A stretch of DNA of 64,000 nt from Pseudomonas sp. LRP2-20 (GCF_024349685.1 NZ_AP025944.1:5721001-5785000); one strand, 5' to 3'; positions 29,616 to 39,288 are shown, counted from the stretch's first letter. Notes: generated by a model from the letters alone, not told the origin. Program-made: numbers and translations.

Positions 29616-30095
29616 ATGAAGAAGTACTCCTCGATTCTGTTGTTGTCTTTCAGCTTGCTCAGCGGCGTTGCCATGGCAGGCGGCAATACCGAGGCTGGCA
29701 TTGGCGGCGCATTGGGTGGGGTACTCGGCTCCGTAGTGGGCAACTCCATCGGTGGTAGCACTGGCGGTGCCATTGGTGCCGGCCTGGGCGGAGCAGCCGG
29801 CGGCGCCCTGGGTGCCGACAAGCGCCAGCGGGGCGAGGCCGCCATCGGTGGCGCGCTGGGCGCTGCAGGCGGTAACGTGGTCGGTCGTTCGATGGGCGGC
29901 ACCACCGGCAGTTACATTGGTGCGGCCGCAGGCGGCGGTGCCGGTGGTGCGCTGGGTAACTACATGGGCAACAAGGCCGATGAAGACGAGCGCCATGACG
30001 AGCGCCGCTACCGTCGCGACTACGACGACCGTCGCCACTACGACCGTGGCCACCACTATGGCCACCGCAAGCACAAGCGCCACTGGCGCGACTGA
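29616..30095 (+). CDS. Glycine-zipper envelope protein with charged C-terminal tail
   Basis: 159 residues. A signal peptide (MKKYSSILLLSFSLLSGVAMA) is followed by about 90 residues of GxxxG repeats (GGALGGVLGSVVGNSIGG and several more) forming a glycine-zipper membrane segment. The last ~40 residues are almost entirely Arg, His, Asp and Tyr (DERRYRRDYDDRRHYDRGHH). There is no lipobox cysteine. Similar proteins are outer-membrane-associated with unknown roles. The gene is monocistronic, bounded by two terminators. Confidence 0.85.
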   Translation: MKKYSSILLLSFSLLSGVAMAGGNTEAGIGGALGGVLGSVVGNSIGGSTGGAIGAGLGGAAGGALGADKRQRGEAAIGGALGAAGGNVVGRSMGGTTGSYIGAAAGGGAGGALGNYMGNKADEDERHDERRYRRDYDDRRHYDRGHHYGHRKHKRHWRD

Positions 30096-30120
30096 TACCT
30101 GAGGCCCAGCCCCCGGGTAA

Positions 30121-30152
30121 AAAAAGCCCTGCCCTTACCGGCAGGGCTTTTT
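30121..30152. terminator. Bidirectional terminator
   Basis: AAAAAGCCCTGCC (30121-30133) and GGCAGGGCTTTTT (30140-30152) form a 13-bp stem with T-runs on both strands, between convergent genes. The right end touches the stop codon of the thioesterase gene. Confidence 0.93.
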
Positions 30153-30592
30153 CATGCCTGCGGATCGAGCTGCAGGCCGGCCAGGATCACTTGCAAGGCC
30201 TCCGGCAGGGGTACTGGCCTGCCGCTGGCGCGCTCGATGAAAACCTGCACCACCGTCCCCGCCGCGCACGCATCGGCCTCCCCCGGACGGTAGAGCGCCA
30301 GGCGGTATTCCACCGTACTGCCCGCCAGCCGTGCCACCCCCAGCCCCACCTCCAGCACATCCGGGAAGCCCGGCAAGGCGAAGAAGTCTGCCGCCGAACT
30401 CACCACGAAAGCCGCCAGCTCGCCATCGCGCAGGTCCACATTCGCCTGTTCGACGAGGAAGGCCTGGATAGCGGTTTCGAAGAAGCCATGCACGGTTGCG
30501 CCCGCGATGTGGCCGTTGACGTCGTTGTCCTGGGGGCGGGTGAGGATCGGGTGGAAGTGGCAGAAGTCCGTGCGGTTGGGAGATTCGATCAT
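30152..30592 (-). CDS. YbgC/4-hydroxybenzoyl-CoA-type thioesterase
   Basis: 146 residues. A single hotdog domain starts FHPILTRPQDNDVNGHIAGATVHGFFETA, where the D-x-D/N-x-x-G-H pattern is the catalytic region of this family. AAFVVSSAADFFALPGFPD and the late TVVQVFIER strand follow. It probably hydrolyses acyl-CoA; the substrate is unknown. It is divergent from the toxin-antitoxin operon and shares a bidirectional terminator with the glycine-zipper gene. Confidence 0.85.
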   Translation of the reverse strand: MIESPNRTDFCHFHPILTRPQDNDVNGHIAGATVHGFFETAIQAFLVEQANVDLRDGELAAFVVSSAADFFALPGFPDVLEVGLGVARLAGSTVEYRLALYRPGEADACAAGTVVQVFIERASGRPVPLPEALQVILAGLQLDPQA

Positions 30593-30649
30593 GAGTTATC
30601 CACAAATGGTTACACCAGAGAGAAGCTTCCCACAACAAGTCAGGAAGGC

Positions 30650-30671
30650 CTATAGTCGCAATCAACTATAG
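30650..30671. promoter_or_regulatory. Palindromic operator upstream of toxin-antitoxin operon
   Basis: CTATAGT (30650-30656) and ACTATAG (30665-30671) are perfect 7-bp inverted arms with an 8-bp spacer, ending 24 bp before the antitoxin start. The size and place fit an autoregulatory antitoxin site. Confidence 0.6.
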
Positions 30672-30695
30672 ATTGCATAGCATGGTGCATCCCCG

Positions 30696-31160
30696 ATGAA
30701 ACCGAGAACCACACCCGTGCCTACTCATCAGCTGGACCATGCAGACCTTAGCCGAATGGCAGAATCAGGCAGAATCAAAGCCACACACATTGTAGGACAG
30801 CCCGGAGGCTGGGCAGTGCAGGTTGACGTCAACCACCAGGAACATGTGCTAATCGCACAACGCAGTGGCAATGTCAGGTTGTTCAAGAAATTCGAGACCT
30901 TGGTGACCTACTTGCTCGACCTCGGTATTGACCATTTCCAGGTCGATGCGTCCACCTTCGATCCGAGCCAGCTGAGCACCTATCAACGCCCTGACCGTGC
31001 GCTGGCACTCAAGCGAGCTCATGAGGCTGCAGCCTATGAAAGCTGGTTTGCCGAACAGGTCGAGGCAAGCCTCGAAGATGCGTCCCCCGTGATCGAGGAC
31101 GATGACGCGGAGCGGCAGTTCGCCGCCTACCGCGCGGACCTCAAGGCCAAGATCCGCTGA
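30696..31160 (+). CDS. Putative antitoxin of a RelE/ParE-type module
   Basis: 154 residues, long for an antitoxin. The N-terminal half (about 1-85) has a compact domain (THIVGQPGGWAVQVDVNHQEHVLIAQRSGNVRLFKKFETLVTYL seen in two halves) that looks beta-rich, not a plain ribbon-helix-helix. The C-terminal half is a charged helix, AYESWFAEQVEASLEDAS, then an acidic linker and AAYRADLKAKIR. That resembles the toxin-neutralising tail of ParD/PaaA antitoxins. The stop overlaps the toxin start as TGATG. A palindromic site upstream suggests autorepression. The identity as antitoxin rests on position and on the C-terminal helix. Confidence 0.75.
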   Translation: MKPRTTPVPTHQLDHADLSRMAESGRIKATHIVGQPGGWAVQVDVNHQEHVLIAQRSGNVRLFKKFETLVTYLLDLGIDHFQVDASTFDPSQLSTYQRPDRALALKRAHEAAAYESWFAEQVEASLEDASPVIEDDDAERQFAAYRADLKAKIR

Positions 31161-31432
31161 TGCGCCTTGTTTGGCGAGAAATGGCTCTGAAAGACCGTTT
31201 TCGCATCATGGAGCGCATTTCCGAAGACAACCCTGACGCTGCCATTTTGCTGGACGAGACTTTCAGAGATAAAGCGAGGCGCGCCACCCAGACACCAGCG
31301 CTCTATAAAGCCGGCAGGTATCCAGGCACGAGAGAAATTGTCGTAAGACCAAATTACGTAATGATCTACCGAATCATGGACGATTGCATTGAGATCATAC
31401 GCATCCTCCATGCACGGCAGCAGTGGCCCTGA
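31160..31432 (+). CDS. RelE/ParE-family toxin
   Basis: 90 residues, typical size. LVWREMALKDRFRIMERISEDNPDAA forms the paired N-terminal helices. Strands LYKAGRYPGTREIVVRPNYVMIYRI and CIEIIRILHARQQWP follow, the usual end of RelE/ParE toxins (R-x-LHxRQxWP). The family includes mRNA interferases (RelE) and gyrase poisons (ParE). The ILHARQQWP ending is commoner in ParE-like proteins. Start overlaps the antitoxin stop by one base. Confidence 0.9.
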   Translation: MRLVWREMALKDRFRIMERISEDNPDAAILLDETFRDKARRATQTPALYKAGRYPGTREIVVRPNYVMIYRIMDDCIEIIRILHARQQWP

Positions 31433-31440
31433 CACCAGGC

Positions 31441-31472
31441 ACAAAAAAGCCGCCTCAAGGGGCGGCTTTCTC
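31441..31472. terminator. Bidirectional terminator between toxin gene and pckA
   Basis: AAAGCCGCC (31446-31454) pairs with GGCGGCTTT (31461-31469). A six-base T-run follows on the minus strand for pckA and a short one on the plus strand for the toxin gene. Confidence 0.88.
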
Positions 31473-31490
31473 AGTACGACTGGCTTCAGC

Positions 31491-33038
31491 TTACAGCTGC
31501 GGGCCAGCGGCCTTGATGGCGTCGGAAACTTCGAACTTCTTGAAGTTTTCGATGAACAGCTTGGCCAGGCCTTGTGCGGCCTCGTCGTAGGCAGCTTTGT
31601 CAGCCCAGGTAGCGCGTGGGTTGAGCAGCTCGGTGTCAACGCCCGGAACGGCCTTCGGTACGTCCAGGTTGATGATGTCCAGGTGCTCGGTTTCGGCGCC
31701 GACCAGAGCACCGCTCTGGATGGCAGCGATCACGCCACGGGTGGTCGGGATGCTGAAGCGCTTGCCAACGCCGTAACCACCGCCGGTCCAGCCGGTGTTG
31801 ACCAGGTAGACCTTGGAGCCGAAAGCGTTGATACGCTTGATCAGCAGCTCGGCGTACTCGCCAGCCGGGCGCGGGAAGAACGGTGCGCCGAAGCAGGTGG
31901 AGAAGGTCGACTTGATGCCGCCGCCCGAACCCATTTCGGTGGAACCGACCAGCGCGGTGTAGCCGGACAGGAAGTGGTAGGCCGCCTGCTCGTTGTTCAG
32001 GATCGAAACCGGAGGCAGAACACCGGTCAGGTCGCAGGTCAGGAAGATGACCGCGTTCGGCTCACCACCCAGGTTGGCTTCGGCGCGCTTGGCGACGTGC
32101 TCCAGCGGGTAGGCGGCGCGGCTGTTCTGGGTCAGGCTGACATCGGCATAGTCGGCGTGCTTGTTGGCGTCGAGAACGACGTTTTCCAGCACGGCGCCAT
32201 GCTTGATGGCTTTCCAGATGACCGGCTCGTTCTTCTCGGACAGGTCGATGCACTTGGCGTAGCAGCCGCCTTCCATGTTGAAGACAACGCCTTCGCCCCA
32301 ACCGTGCTCGTCGTCACCGATCAGGTAACGGCTTTCGTCGGCCGACAGGGTGGTCTTGCCGGTGCCGGACAGGCCGAAGAACAGGGTCACGTCGCCTTCT
32401 TCGCCGATGTTGGCAGCGCAGTGCATTGGCAGCACGTCGGCGGCCGGCAGCAGGAAGTTCTGCACCGAGAACATGGCTTTCTTCATTTCACCGGCGTAAC
32501 GCATGCCAGCGATCAGCACCTTCTTCTGGGCGAAGTTGATGATCACGCAACCGTCGGAGTTGGTGCCATCACGCTCAGGCTCGCAGACGAAGTTGGCGAC
32601 GTTGAGGATCTGCCACTGGTCGCGACCGGCCGGGTTGAACTGGCCTGGCTCCGGGTTGATGAACAGGCAACGACCGAACAGGTTCTGCCAGGCAGTCTGA
32701 GTGGTCATCTTCACCGGCAGGTAGTGCTCGGCAGCAGCCCCTACGTGAACGTAGGAAACGAAGTGATCCTGGGCGTTGTTGAACGCCTCGACGCGAGCCC
32801 ACAGGGCATCGAACTTGTCGGCCGGGAACTTGCGGTTGATCGGGCCCCAGGCGATGGCGGCCTGGGTGGAAGGTTCTTCGACGATGAAACGGTCAGCCGG
32901 CGAGCGGCCAGTACGGTGGCCAGTTTCGACTACCAGTGCGCCAGTATCGGCCAGCACGCCTTCACCGCGTTGCAGCGCTTCTTCAACCAGCTTATCGACG
33001 CTCAGGTCGGTGTACACGGTGTTGTTGGCTTGCGTCAT
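31491..33038 (-). CDS. pckA: Phosphoenolpyruvate carboxykinase (ATP)
   Basis: 515 residues from ATG at 33038 ([14 protein letters not shown]). It converts oxaloacetate and ATP to phosphoenolpyruvate, the entry into gluconeogenesis, in the cytoplasm. Signatures: [13 protein letters not shown], the PCK P-loop [35 protein letters not shown] with metal-binding residues, and [14 protein letters not shown]. Length is normal. It is monocistronic, ending at a strong terminator. Confidence 0.97.
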   Translation of the reverse strand: MTQANNTVYTDLSVDKLVEEALQRGEGVLADTGALVVETGHRTGRSPADRFIVEEPSTQAAIAWGPINRKFPADKFDALWARVEAFNNAQDHFVSYVHVGAAAEHYLPVKMTTQTAWQNLFGRCLFINPEPGQFNPAGRDQWQILNVANFVCEPERDGTNSDGCVIINFAQKKVLIAGMRYAGEMKKAMFSVQNFLLPAADVLPMHCAANIGEEGDVTLFFGLSGTGKTTLSADESRYLIGDDEHGWGEGVVFNMEGGCYAKCIDLSEKNEPVIWKAIKHGAVLENVVLDANKHADYADVSLTQNSRAAYPLEHVAKRAEANLGGEPNAVIFLTCDLTGVLPPVSILNNEQAAYHFLSGYTALVGSTEMGSGGGIKSTFSTCFGAPFFPRPAGEYAELLIKRINAFGSKVYLVNTGWTGGGYGVGKRFSIPTTRGVIAAIQSGALVGAETEHLDIINLDVPKAVPGVDTELLNPRATWADKAAYDEAAQGLAKLFIENFKKFEVSDAIKAAGPQL

Positions 33039-33217
33039 GAGATACCCCATCCGGCCCGAGGCCGAGTGCTCCAAACGTTTTGTAGTCGTCTCGAAAAAAC
33101 TACTACAGCGAAAAAAGTGGCCGGATTATGCCAGAAACGCCCAAAAAAAGTAGGCCCCTCCTGTCAGAACTGCGCTTTTGCGCAATTCGACAGGAAAATC
33201 CCCTGAAATTAAACGTT

Positions 33218-34117
33218 TCAGTGGCGAGTTTCTGACGCCGCTTCCGTGCCGCCACCGGCAAACAGTTGCGCCACATCGCTGGCATCGAAGAAATAGCGCT
33301 GGTTACAGAACTGGCAATCGATCTCCACCGTACCACCGCACTCCTCGACCAGCGCCTTGGCATCGTGCTCGCCCAAACTGACCAGCGCATTGCCGGAACG
33401 TTCGCGCGAGCAGCTGCACTTGAAGCGCAGCGGCTGGATGTCGAACAGGCGTACCGCGTCCTCGTGGTAGAGGCGGTGCAGCAGGGTTTCGTTGTCTTCC
33501 GACCACTCTTCGGGCTTGAGCGTCTTGGCCAGGGCAATCACGTGCTGCCAGCTGTCCTCGCGTTCTTCATCGTCCGGCTGGCGGTCGCGTGGCAGCTGCT
33601 GCAGCAGCAGGCCACGGGCCTTGCCACCTTCGGCGTTGAGCCAGAAACGGGTGTTGAGCTGCTGCGACTGCACGAAGTAGTTGGTGAAGCACTCAGACAG
33701 GTTGGCACCGTCCAGGTCGACAGTGCCCTGATAGCGCTGGCCCTTAACCGGATCGATGGTCAAGGTCAGGTGGCCGCCGGGCATCAGCTGCTCCAGGGTG
33801 GCATCGGCCGGGATCTGCTCCGCTTCGTAGCGGGCCATGCCACGGATGTCACGCTCGCCCGAGCACTCGACCATCAGCAGCGGGATCGGCCCTTCGGAAC
33901 GCGCCTGCAGAATCAGCAGGCCGTCGAACTTAAGTGCGCCGACCAGCAAGGCGGTGGCAGCCATCAGTTCGCCGAGCAGTGCCTGCACCGGCTGCGGGTA
34001 CTCGTGACGCGCCAGCACCGCGGCATAGCTGTCATCGAGAGACACCCACTCGCCGCGCACGTCGCGCTCGTCGAAGATGAAACGTTGGGTGAAATCGGTA
34101 TCAGGCAAATCGCTCAT
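33218..34117 (-). CDS. hslO: Redox-regulated chaperone Hsp33
   Basis: 299 residues. Hsp33 is a holdase activated by oxidative unfolding. The C-terminal zinc site has the expected CSC ([14 protein letters not shown]) and CxxC ([12 protein letters not shown]) pairs. The N-terminal domain begins [21 protein letters not shown]. Length matches. The gene lies upstream of pckA in the same direction with a 180-bp gap. Confidence 0.97.
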   Translation of the reverse strand: MSDLPDTDFTQRFIFDERDVRGEWVSLDDSYAAVLARHEYPQPVQALLGELMAATALLVGALKFDGLLILQARSEGPIPLLMVECSGERDIRGMARYEAEQIPADATLEQLMPGGHLTLTIDPVKGQRYQGTVDLDGANLSECFTNYFVQSQQLNTRFWLNAEGGKARGLLLQQLPRDRQPDDEEREDSWQHVIALAKTLKPEEWSEDNETLLHRLYHEDAVRLFDIQPLRFKCSCSRERSGNALVSLGEHDAKALVEECGGTVEIDCQFCNQRYFFDASDVAQLFAGGGTEAASETRH

Positions 34118-34236
34118 AGGTTTTGGCTATCTGAAAATGATGACAAAATAGTTACACGGGATGTCGCACTACTGCGAGACCCCGTGGGAGAGCGCTCACG
34201 AGGCGCTCTTGTTCCTGTTTGCAATAGAGGTATCTT

Positions 34237-35031
34237 ATGGACAATCGACCACTGTTCCAAGCAAGGTGGTCCTGGGGGCCATTGGCAGCCTGTACGCTGC
34301 TTCCCATCGCTCTACTGTGTTTCTGGTTATGGCCTATTGGCCAGATCCTGTGCCTGACTTTCGACGAGTGGCTATTCCATAGCCTCAATACGCCATTGGC
34401 CGACAACACGACCTGGCGTTACATCTGGACCGTCGGCAGCCTGCGCCCCTTCGACATCGTCGTTGGCCTGACCCTTCTGGCCGTGCTGATCCGTGGCGAT
34501 TGGGTGTTCAAGGCCAGCCAGGTTCGCGAAGCCTTCTTTGGCTTTCTGGTCACGCTGCTCCTATTAGTGGTGATTCGCGCGCTGTTTTCCAAGTGGGTGG
34601 ATGCAATGGGCTGGCAACATGACAGCCCTTCGATGACGTTCGACCACGTGGTGCACCTCAGCAGCTATTACCCGAACCTGGAAAAAGCCTGGGAGCTGAA
34701 GGACCGCTCCAGCAACAGTTTCCCTGGCGATCACGCCTCGGTGCTGTTGGTCTGGGCCTTGTTCATGAGCCTGTTCAGCCGCCGACTGGTGCAGCACCTG
34801 GTAATCTGGGGCCTGGCATTCCTGTTCATGATGCCGCGGCTGGTGGCTGGGGCGCACTGGGGACAGGACGACTACATCGGCGGCCTGCTGATGGCGGTGC
34901 TGGCGTTGGGCTGGAGCTGCCACACACCGTTGGCGGCCAAAGGTAGTGCCCTGCTGCTGCGCTGGACGGCGCCGTTGTTCGCCATTGCGAAGAAGGTGCC
35001 GTTGGTCGGACGCCTTGCGGTGATCCGCTAA
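34237..35031 (+). CDS. PAP2-family membrane phosphatase (LpxT-like)
   Basis: 264 residues with about six hydrophobic helices. The phosphatase triad region is DRSSNSFPGDHASVL (motif 2, catalytic His in GDH) and RLVAGAHWGQDDYIGG (motif 3 with Arg, His and Asp). Family members dephosphorylate or transfer phosphate from undecaprenyl pyrophosphate, lipid A or phosphatidate in the inner membrane. NSFPGDH in place of PSGH is typical of the LpxT-like subgroup. The substrate is not fixed by sequence. It is divergent from hslO. Confidence 0.88.
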   Translation: MDNRPLFQARWSWGPLAACTLLPIALLCFWLWPIGQILCLTFDEWLFHSLNTPLADNTTWRYIWTVGSLRPFDIVVGLTLLAVLIRGDWVFKASQVREAFFGFLVTLLLLVVIRALFSKWVDAMGWQHDSPSMTFDHVVHLSSYYPNLEKAWELKDRSSNSFPGDHASVLLVWALFMSLFSRRLVQHLVIWGLAFLFMMPRLVAGAHWGQDDYIGGLLMAVLALGWSCHTPLAAKGSALLLRWTAPLFAIAKKVPLVGRLAVIR

Positions 35032-35052
35032 GGCCCTGGGGCTGCTTTGCAG

Positions 35053-35140
35053 CCCATCGCCGGCAAGCCAGCTCCCACAGGTATTGCGCAAGTCCCGCGG
35101 TTTTTGCCATTCACCTGAAAGCTGGCTTGCCGGCGATGGG
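35053..35140. repeat. REP inverted pair, variant type
   Basis: CCCATCGCCGGCAAGCCAGC (from 35053) and its inverted copy GCTGGCTTGCCGGCGATGGG (to 35140). The sequence differs from the other REP pairs in the window but shares the CGGCAAGCC core. It lies between convergent genes. Confidence 0.85.
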
Positions 35141-35157
35141 CCACATAGCGGCGCCTA

Positions 35158-35559
35158 CTATTCGAAGCTCCCGTGAAGCTGGTGGATCTGCCGCCGCTGC
35201 TTCTTGTTCGGCCGGCCATCGGTGGTCACCCCCATCGCCCCCGCCTTGCGCATCTGGGCCGCCTGCTCGCGGCGGCGCACGCTCTCTTCGGTCTCTGCAT
35301 ACAGCGTCTGCGCTTCAGGCGCCCCGCGCCGCACCACTGACAGCGCCTTGACCACGACCGTGCGCTCGTCGAACCCGGTGCGCAACACGAACTCATCGCC
35401 CACCCGCGGCTCCTTGCCCGGCTTGCAGCGCTCGCCCCGGCAATGCACCTTGCCGCTCTCGATCGCCGCCTTGGCCAGCGCACGGGTCTTGTAGAACCGC
35501 GCCGCCCACAGCCATTTGTCCAGGCGGACCTTGTCGTCGTCTTCGGCTTTTTGTGCCAT
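35158..35559 (-). CDS. hslR: Heat shock protein 15 (S4 RNA-binding)
   Basis: 133 residues from ATG at 35559 (MAQKAEDDDKVRLDKWLWAA). The S4 domain (VRLDKWLWAARFYKTRALAK, ESGKVHCRGERCKPGKEPRVGD) is followed by a basic C-terminal tail (RPNKKQRRQIHQLH). Hsp15 binds stalled 50S subunits carrying a nascent chain and recycles them. In many gamma-proteobacteria hslR neighbours hslO; here they are separated by the PAP2 gene. Confidence 0.95.
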   Translation of the reverse strand: MAQKAEDDDKVRLDKWLWAARFYKTRALAKAAIESGKVHCRGERCKPGKEPRVGDEFVLRTGFDERTVVVKALSVVRRGAPEAQTLYAETEESVRRREQAAQMRKAGAMGVTTDGRPNKKQRRQIHQLHGSFE

Positions 35560-35668
35560 CTCGTTACCTCGAATTCTGTCTTTCATCGAACTGTACTACC
35601 GTAACTGACGGATGCAAAAAGTCCCCGCCGTGCTTACAGTTCACCACCTTATCCGCAGGGTGTGCTTC

Positions 35669-36151
35669 GTGAAGAAATTTGACCATCTGACAGTGATCGG
35701 CCTGCGCGAGTGGGTGGCCCTTCCCGACCTGGGCGTGGCGGGCCTGCGCGCCAAGATCGACACCGGCGCCAGCACCTCCAGCCTGCATGCCACCGAAGTC
35801 GAGCCGTTCGAGCGCGACGGCCAACCCTGGGTACGCTTCACCGCTCACCTTGGTTCGGTGGTGCAGTTGCGTCACCGCCGCTGTGAAGCGCCGCTGGTGA
35901 CCATGAAGACCATCAAGAGCTCCAACGGCCAGGCGCAGACCCGTTACGTGATCCGCACCACGCTGGCCCTGGGCGATGCGGTCTGGGAAGTGGAGTTCAC
36001 CCTGGCCTGCCGCAAGAACATGCGCTATCGCCTGCTGCTGGGCTCCAAGGCGCTCATACACGGCCAACTGGTGGTCAACCCCGGCCTGAAATACGTGCAA
36101 GACAAACCGGCCTATCCGGCCACTCTCTCCCCTGTCACAGGTGCTGCATGA
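35669..36151 (+). CDS. RimK-associated retropepsin-like/zinc protease (RimB-like)
   Basis: 160 residues from GTG at 35669 (translated [16 protein letters not shown]); ATG at 35612 is a longer option. The key motif [14 protein letters not shown] is the D-T-G-A catalytic loop of the retropepsin-like COG4067 family, annotated as ATP-dependent zinc protease. The tail [21 protein letters not shown] is the family end. It overlaps rimK by ATGA. As I recall, this pair corresponds to RimB-RimK of P. fluorescens, in which RimB modulates RimK-driven glutamation of ribosomal protein S6. Confidence 0.88.
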   Translation: MKKFDHLTVIGLREWVALPDLGVAGLRAKIDTGASTSSLHATEVEPFERDGQPWVRFTAHLGSVVQLRHRRCEAPLVTMKTIKSSNGQAQTRYVIRTTLALGDAVWEVEFTLACRKNMRYRLLLGSKALIHGQLVVNPGLKYVQDKPAYPATLSPVTGAA

Positions 36152-37053
36152 AGATCGCTGTGCTGTCGCGCAATCCGCGTCTGTATTCCACCCGCCGTCT
36201 GGTCGAAGCCGGTACCCAGCGGGGCCATGAAATGGTGGTGATCGACACCTTGCGGGCCTACATGAACATCGCCAGCCACAAGCCGCAGATCCACTACCGC
36301 GGCAAGCCGCTGGAGGGCTTCGATGCGGTGATCCCGCGCATCGGTGCCTCGGTCACCTTCTATGGCTGCGCGGTACTGCGCCAGTTCGAGATGATGGGTG
36401 TGTACCCGCTCAATGAATCGGTGGCCATCGCCCGCTCACGGGACAAGTTGCGCTCGCTGCAACTGCTGTCGCGTCGCGGTATCGGCCTGCCGATTACCGG
36501 TTTCGCCCACTCGCCGGATGACATCCCCGACCTGATCCAGATGGTCAATGGTGCGCCGCTGGTGATCAAGGTGCTGGAAGGCACCCAGGGCATCGGCGTG
36601 GTGCTGTGCGAGACCACCAAGGCTGCCGAGTCGGTGATCGAGGCCTTCATGGGCCTGAAGCAGAACATCATGGTTCAGGAGTACATCAAGGAGGCCGGCG
36701 GCGCGGATATCCGCTGCTTCGTGGTGGGCGACAAGGTGATCGCCTCGATGAAGCGCCAGGCCAAGCAGGGGGAGTTCCGCTCCAACTTGCACCGCGGCGG
36801 GGTGGCGAGCCTGATCAAGATCACCCCCGAAGAGCGCATGACGGCCATTCGTGCCGCCAAGGTAATGGGGCTGAGCGTTGCCGGTGTGGATATCCTGCGT
36901 TCGAATCACGGGCCGTTGGTGATGGAGGTGAACTCGTCGCCGGGGCTGGAGGGCATCGAGGTCACTACCGGCAAGAACGTCGCCGGGATGATCATCGAGC
37001 ATCTGGAAAAGAATGGCGGGCCGAATCAGACCCGGACCAAAGGCAAAGGCTGA
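36148..37053 (+). CDS. rimK: Ribosomal protein S6-L-glutamate ligase
   Basis: 301 residues. This ATP-grasp enzyme adds glutamate residues to the C terminus of ribosomal protein S6. [21 protein letters not shown] opens the RimK N-terminal domain. [55 protein letters not shown] and [13 protein letters not shown] are the ATP-grasp signatures. Start overlaps the rimB-like stop. A REP cluster lies after the stop. Confidence 0.97.
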   Translation: MKIAVLSRNPRLYSTRRLVEAGTQRGHEMVVIDTLRAYMNIASHKPQIHYRGKPLEGFDAVIPRIGASVTFYGCAVLRQFEMMGVYPLNESVAIARSRDKLRSLQLLSRRGIGLPITGFAHSPDDIPDLIQMVNGAPLVIKVLEGTQGIGVVLCETTKAAESVIEAFMGLKQNIMVQEYIKEAGGADIRCFVVGDKVIASMKRQAKQGEFRSNLHRGGVASLIKITPEERMTAIRAAKVMGLSVAGVDILRSNHGPLVMEVNSSPGLEGIEVTTGKNVAGMIIEHLEKNGGPNQTRTKGKG

Positions 37054-37060
37054 TTCAAGC

Positions 37061-37209
37061 CTGTACCGGCCCCTTCGCGGGCAAGCCCGCTCCCACAGGG
37101 TGCTCCAAAGGCATCAGGGCCTGTGCATCACCTGTGGAGGTGCTCCAAGGGCATCAGAGCCTGTGCATCACCTGTGGGAGCGGGCTTGCCCGCGAAGGGG
37201 CCGGTACAG
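37061..37209. repeat. REP pair: perfect 39-bp inverted repeat
   Basis: The arms 37061-37099 and 37171-37209 are exact reverse complements over 39 bp, starting CTGTACCGGCCCC, much longer than the REP core. The spacer contains a 40-bp tandem duplication. The element lies in the convergent rimK-envZ gap. Confidence 0.92.
37099..37178 (+). repeat. 40-bp tandem duplication inside the REP pair
   Basis: Two units, 37099-37138 and 37139-37178, each starting GGTGCTCCAA and containing CCTGTGCATCACCTGTGG. They differ at a few positions only. Confidence 0.88.
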
Positions 37210-37220
37210 CAGAAACACAT

Positions 37221-38534
37221 TCAGACGGCATTACGCGGCAGTAACAGCCCCAACGGCAGCCTTACCCGCGCCTCGATCCCGCCACCGGACCGGTTGCGCA
37301 ACTCGACATTGCCGCCATGCTGCGCCGCGATCCGCTTGACGATCGCCAACCCCAGCCCGGTCCCCTTGCCCCCGCGGGCACGGTCCCCGCGAATGAACGG
37401 GTTGAAGATGGTTTCCAGCTCCGATTCGTCGATCCCGGTACCCCGGTCCAACACACTGAGCACCACATACGGCGCGCTCTCGTCACCGGACACATAGGCC
37501 GCAACCTCAACGCCCTTGCCTGCGTGATGCAGGGCATTGCCGATCAGGTTGCCGAGCATGCGCTTGAGCGAAACCCGACGCAGCGGGAACGGCGGAATCG
37601 GCTCCAGGCACAGGCGCACGCGCTCTTGCGGCTGGTTGTAGGGCGCTACCACCTCACGCACCAGGTCAGCCAGGTCGACCTCCTCGACCGGCTCGTCCCG
37701 CCCATCGCGGATGAACGCGAGGAACTGGTCAAGAATCGCGTCCATGTCCTCGATATCACGGACCATGTCGTCACTCAGCTCGCTGTCGCTGTTCAACAAC
37801 GACAACGACAGGCGCAGGCGCGTGAGCGGCGTACGCAGGTCATGGGAAACCCCCGCCAGCATCAGCTCGCGCTCACGACCGGCCTGTTCTACGTCCTCAG
37901 CCATCTGGTTGAAGGCGCGGTAAACCTCGGTCATCTCGCTGGGCGTGTCACTGATCGGCAGGCGCACGCTGCGCCCCTGGCCCACCTGCCGGGCGGCGAA
38001 TACCAGGCGCTTCAAGGGTTGGTTGAGCTGACGCACGAAGATCCACGCCGAGGCGGTCGACAACAGACCGATGGCCAGGAACCAGCCCAGCACGTTCCAG
38101 ATCTTCTGCCCACGCAGCGGGTGCGGGTACAACGGCACCTTCAGCCAACCAGGACCCAGGCTCGGTGCGTTCACCCACAGCGCGGGTGGCGCATGGATGC
38201 GCAGGCGCACCTCGGTGTCCTCACCCAGCTCGGCCTGCATCTGCCGCTGGTAGATCTCGCTGTATGGCCAGTGCTGCTCGCCCTCCGGCACGCCGGAACC
38301 GGTGACCCGGATCAGCCCTGCGGCTTCGGCGATCTTGTCGCGGTTCTCTTCATCCGCCGCCCAATAGGCGCGCAGGGTCAGCGCCACACCGTGGCTGTAC
38401 TGCCGATCGACCAGCACGTCCTCGTTCATCAGCAGATAGACCAAGGTCAGTGCCTTGGAGAACAGGACAACGATCAGCACCAGCCACAACGTGCGGGCGA
38501 AGAAGCTTTGCGGAAACCAGAGCGGTGTTTTCAT
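37221..38534 (-). CDS. envZ: Osmolarity sensor histidine kinase EnvZ
   Basis: 437 residues from ATG at 38534 (MKTPLWFPQS). Membrane helices at about 15-35 and 148-166 flank a periplasmic domain. The HAMP linker is followed by the H-box LAGVSHDLRTPLTRL with His231. N-box (NLIGNALHHAG), G1 (DRGTGIDE) and G2 (GKGTGLGLAIVKRI) are complete. It phosphorylates and dephosphorylates OmpR, whose gene lies 13 bp upstream in the same operon. Confidence 0.96.
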   Translation of the reverse strand: MKTPLWFPQSFFARTLWLVLIVVLFSKALTLVYLLMNEDVLVDRQYSHGVALTLRAYWAADEENRDKIAEAAGLIRVTGSGVPEGEQHWPYSEIYQRQMQAELGEDTEVRLRIHAPPALWVNAPSLGPGWLKVPLYPHPLRGQKIWNVLGWFLAIGLLSTASAWIFVRQLNQPLKRLVFAARQVGQGRSVRLPISDTPSEMTEVYRAFNQMAEDVEQAGRERELMLAGVSHDLRTPLTRLRLSLSLLNSDSELSDDMVRDIEDMDAILDQFLAFIRDGRDEPVEEVDLADLVREVVAPYNQPQERVRLCLEPIPPFPLRRVSLKRMLGNLIGNALHHAGKGVEVAAYVSGDESAPYVVLSVLDRGTGIDESELETIFNPFIRGDRARGGKGTGLGLAIVKRIAAQHGGNVELRNRSGGGIEARVRLPLGLLLPRNAV

Positions 38535-38547
38535 CGACGACGAAACA

Positions 38548-39288
38548 TCATTTGCCGGCGTTTCCGTCTGGTACGAACACGTAACCCACACCCCACACCG
38601 TCTGGATGTAGCGTGGCTTGGACGGGTCCGGCTCGATCATGCGGCGCAGACGCGAGATCTGCACGTCGATGGAGCGCTCCAGGGCATCCCACTCGCGGCC
38701 ACGGGCCAGGTTCATCAGCTTGTCGCGGGTCAGGGGCTCACGGGCGTGCATCACCAGTGCCTTGAGCACGGCGAACTCGCCGGTGGTGAGCATGTGCACT
38801 TCGTCGCCACGCTTGAGTTCGCGGGTCGCCAGCGACAACTCGTAGTCGCCGAAGGTGACCGACTCGTCCTCGCTGCCGGGGGCACCCGGTACGCTCGGCG
38901 ACTGGCGACGCAGCACGGCCTTGACCCGCGCCATCAGTTCGTCCGGGTTGAACGGCTTGCCCAGGTAGTCGTCGGCCCCCAGCTCCAGGCCCTTGATGCG
39001 GCTGAGCTCGTCCCCCTTGGCGGTGAGCATGATGATCGGGATCTGGTTGTTCTGCTGGCGCAGGCGCTTGCACGCGGACAGGCCGTCCTCGCCCGGCAGC
39101 ATCAGGTCGAGCACCACCAGGTTGAACACCTCACGCTGCAGCAGGCGGTCCATCTGTTCGGTGTTGGGCACCGCGCGGGCGCGGTAGCCCTTGCTGGTGA
39201 AGAAACGTTCCAGCAGGCTGCTGAGCCCCGGATCGTCGTCGACGATGAGAATCTTTTCACCTTCAGCGGTGTTTGGGGTGCCGGTCAT
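38548..39288 (-). CDS. ompR: Response regulator OmpR
   Basis: 246 residues. The receiver has phospho-acceptor Asp61 in [12 protein letters not shown] and the K of [10 protein letters not shown] winged-helix domain contains [25 protein letters not shown] and [15 protein letters not shown]. It controls porin and surface genes with EnvZ in response to osmotic and other envelope signals. It is the first gene of the ompR-envZ operon and is divergent from tex. Confidence 0.97.
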   Translation of the reverse strand: MTGTPNTAEGEKILIVDDDPGLSSLLERFFTSKGYRARAVPNTEQMDRLLQREVFNLVVLDLMLPGEDGLSACKRLRQQNNQIPIIMLTAKGDELSRIKGLELGADDYLGKPFNPDELMARVKAVLRRQSPSVPGAPGSEDESVTFGDYELSLATRELKRGDEVHMLTTGEFAVLKALVMHAREPLTRDKLMNLARGREWDALERSIDVQISRLRRMIEPDPSKPRYIQTVWGVGYVFVPDGNAGK

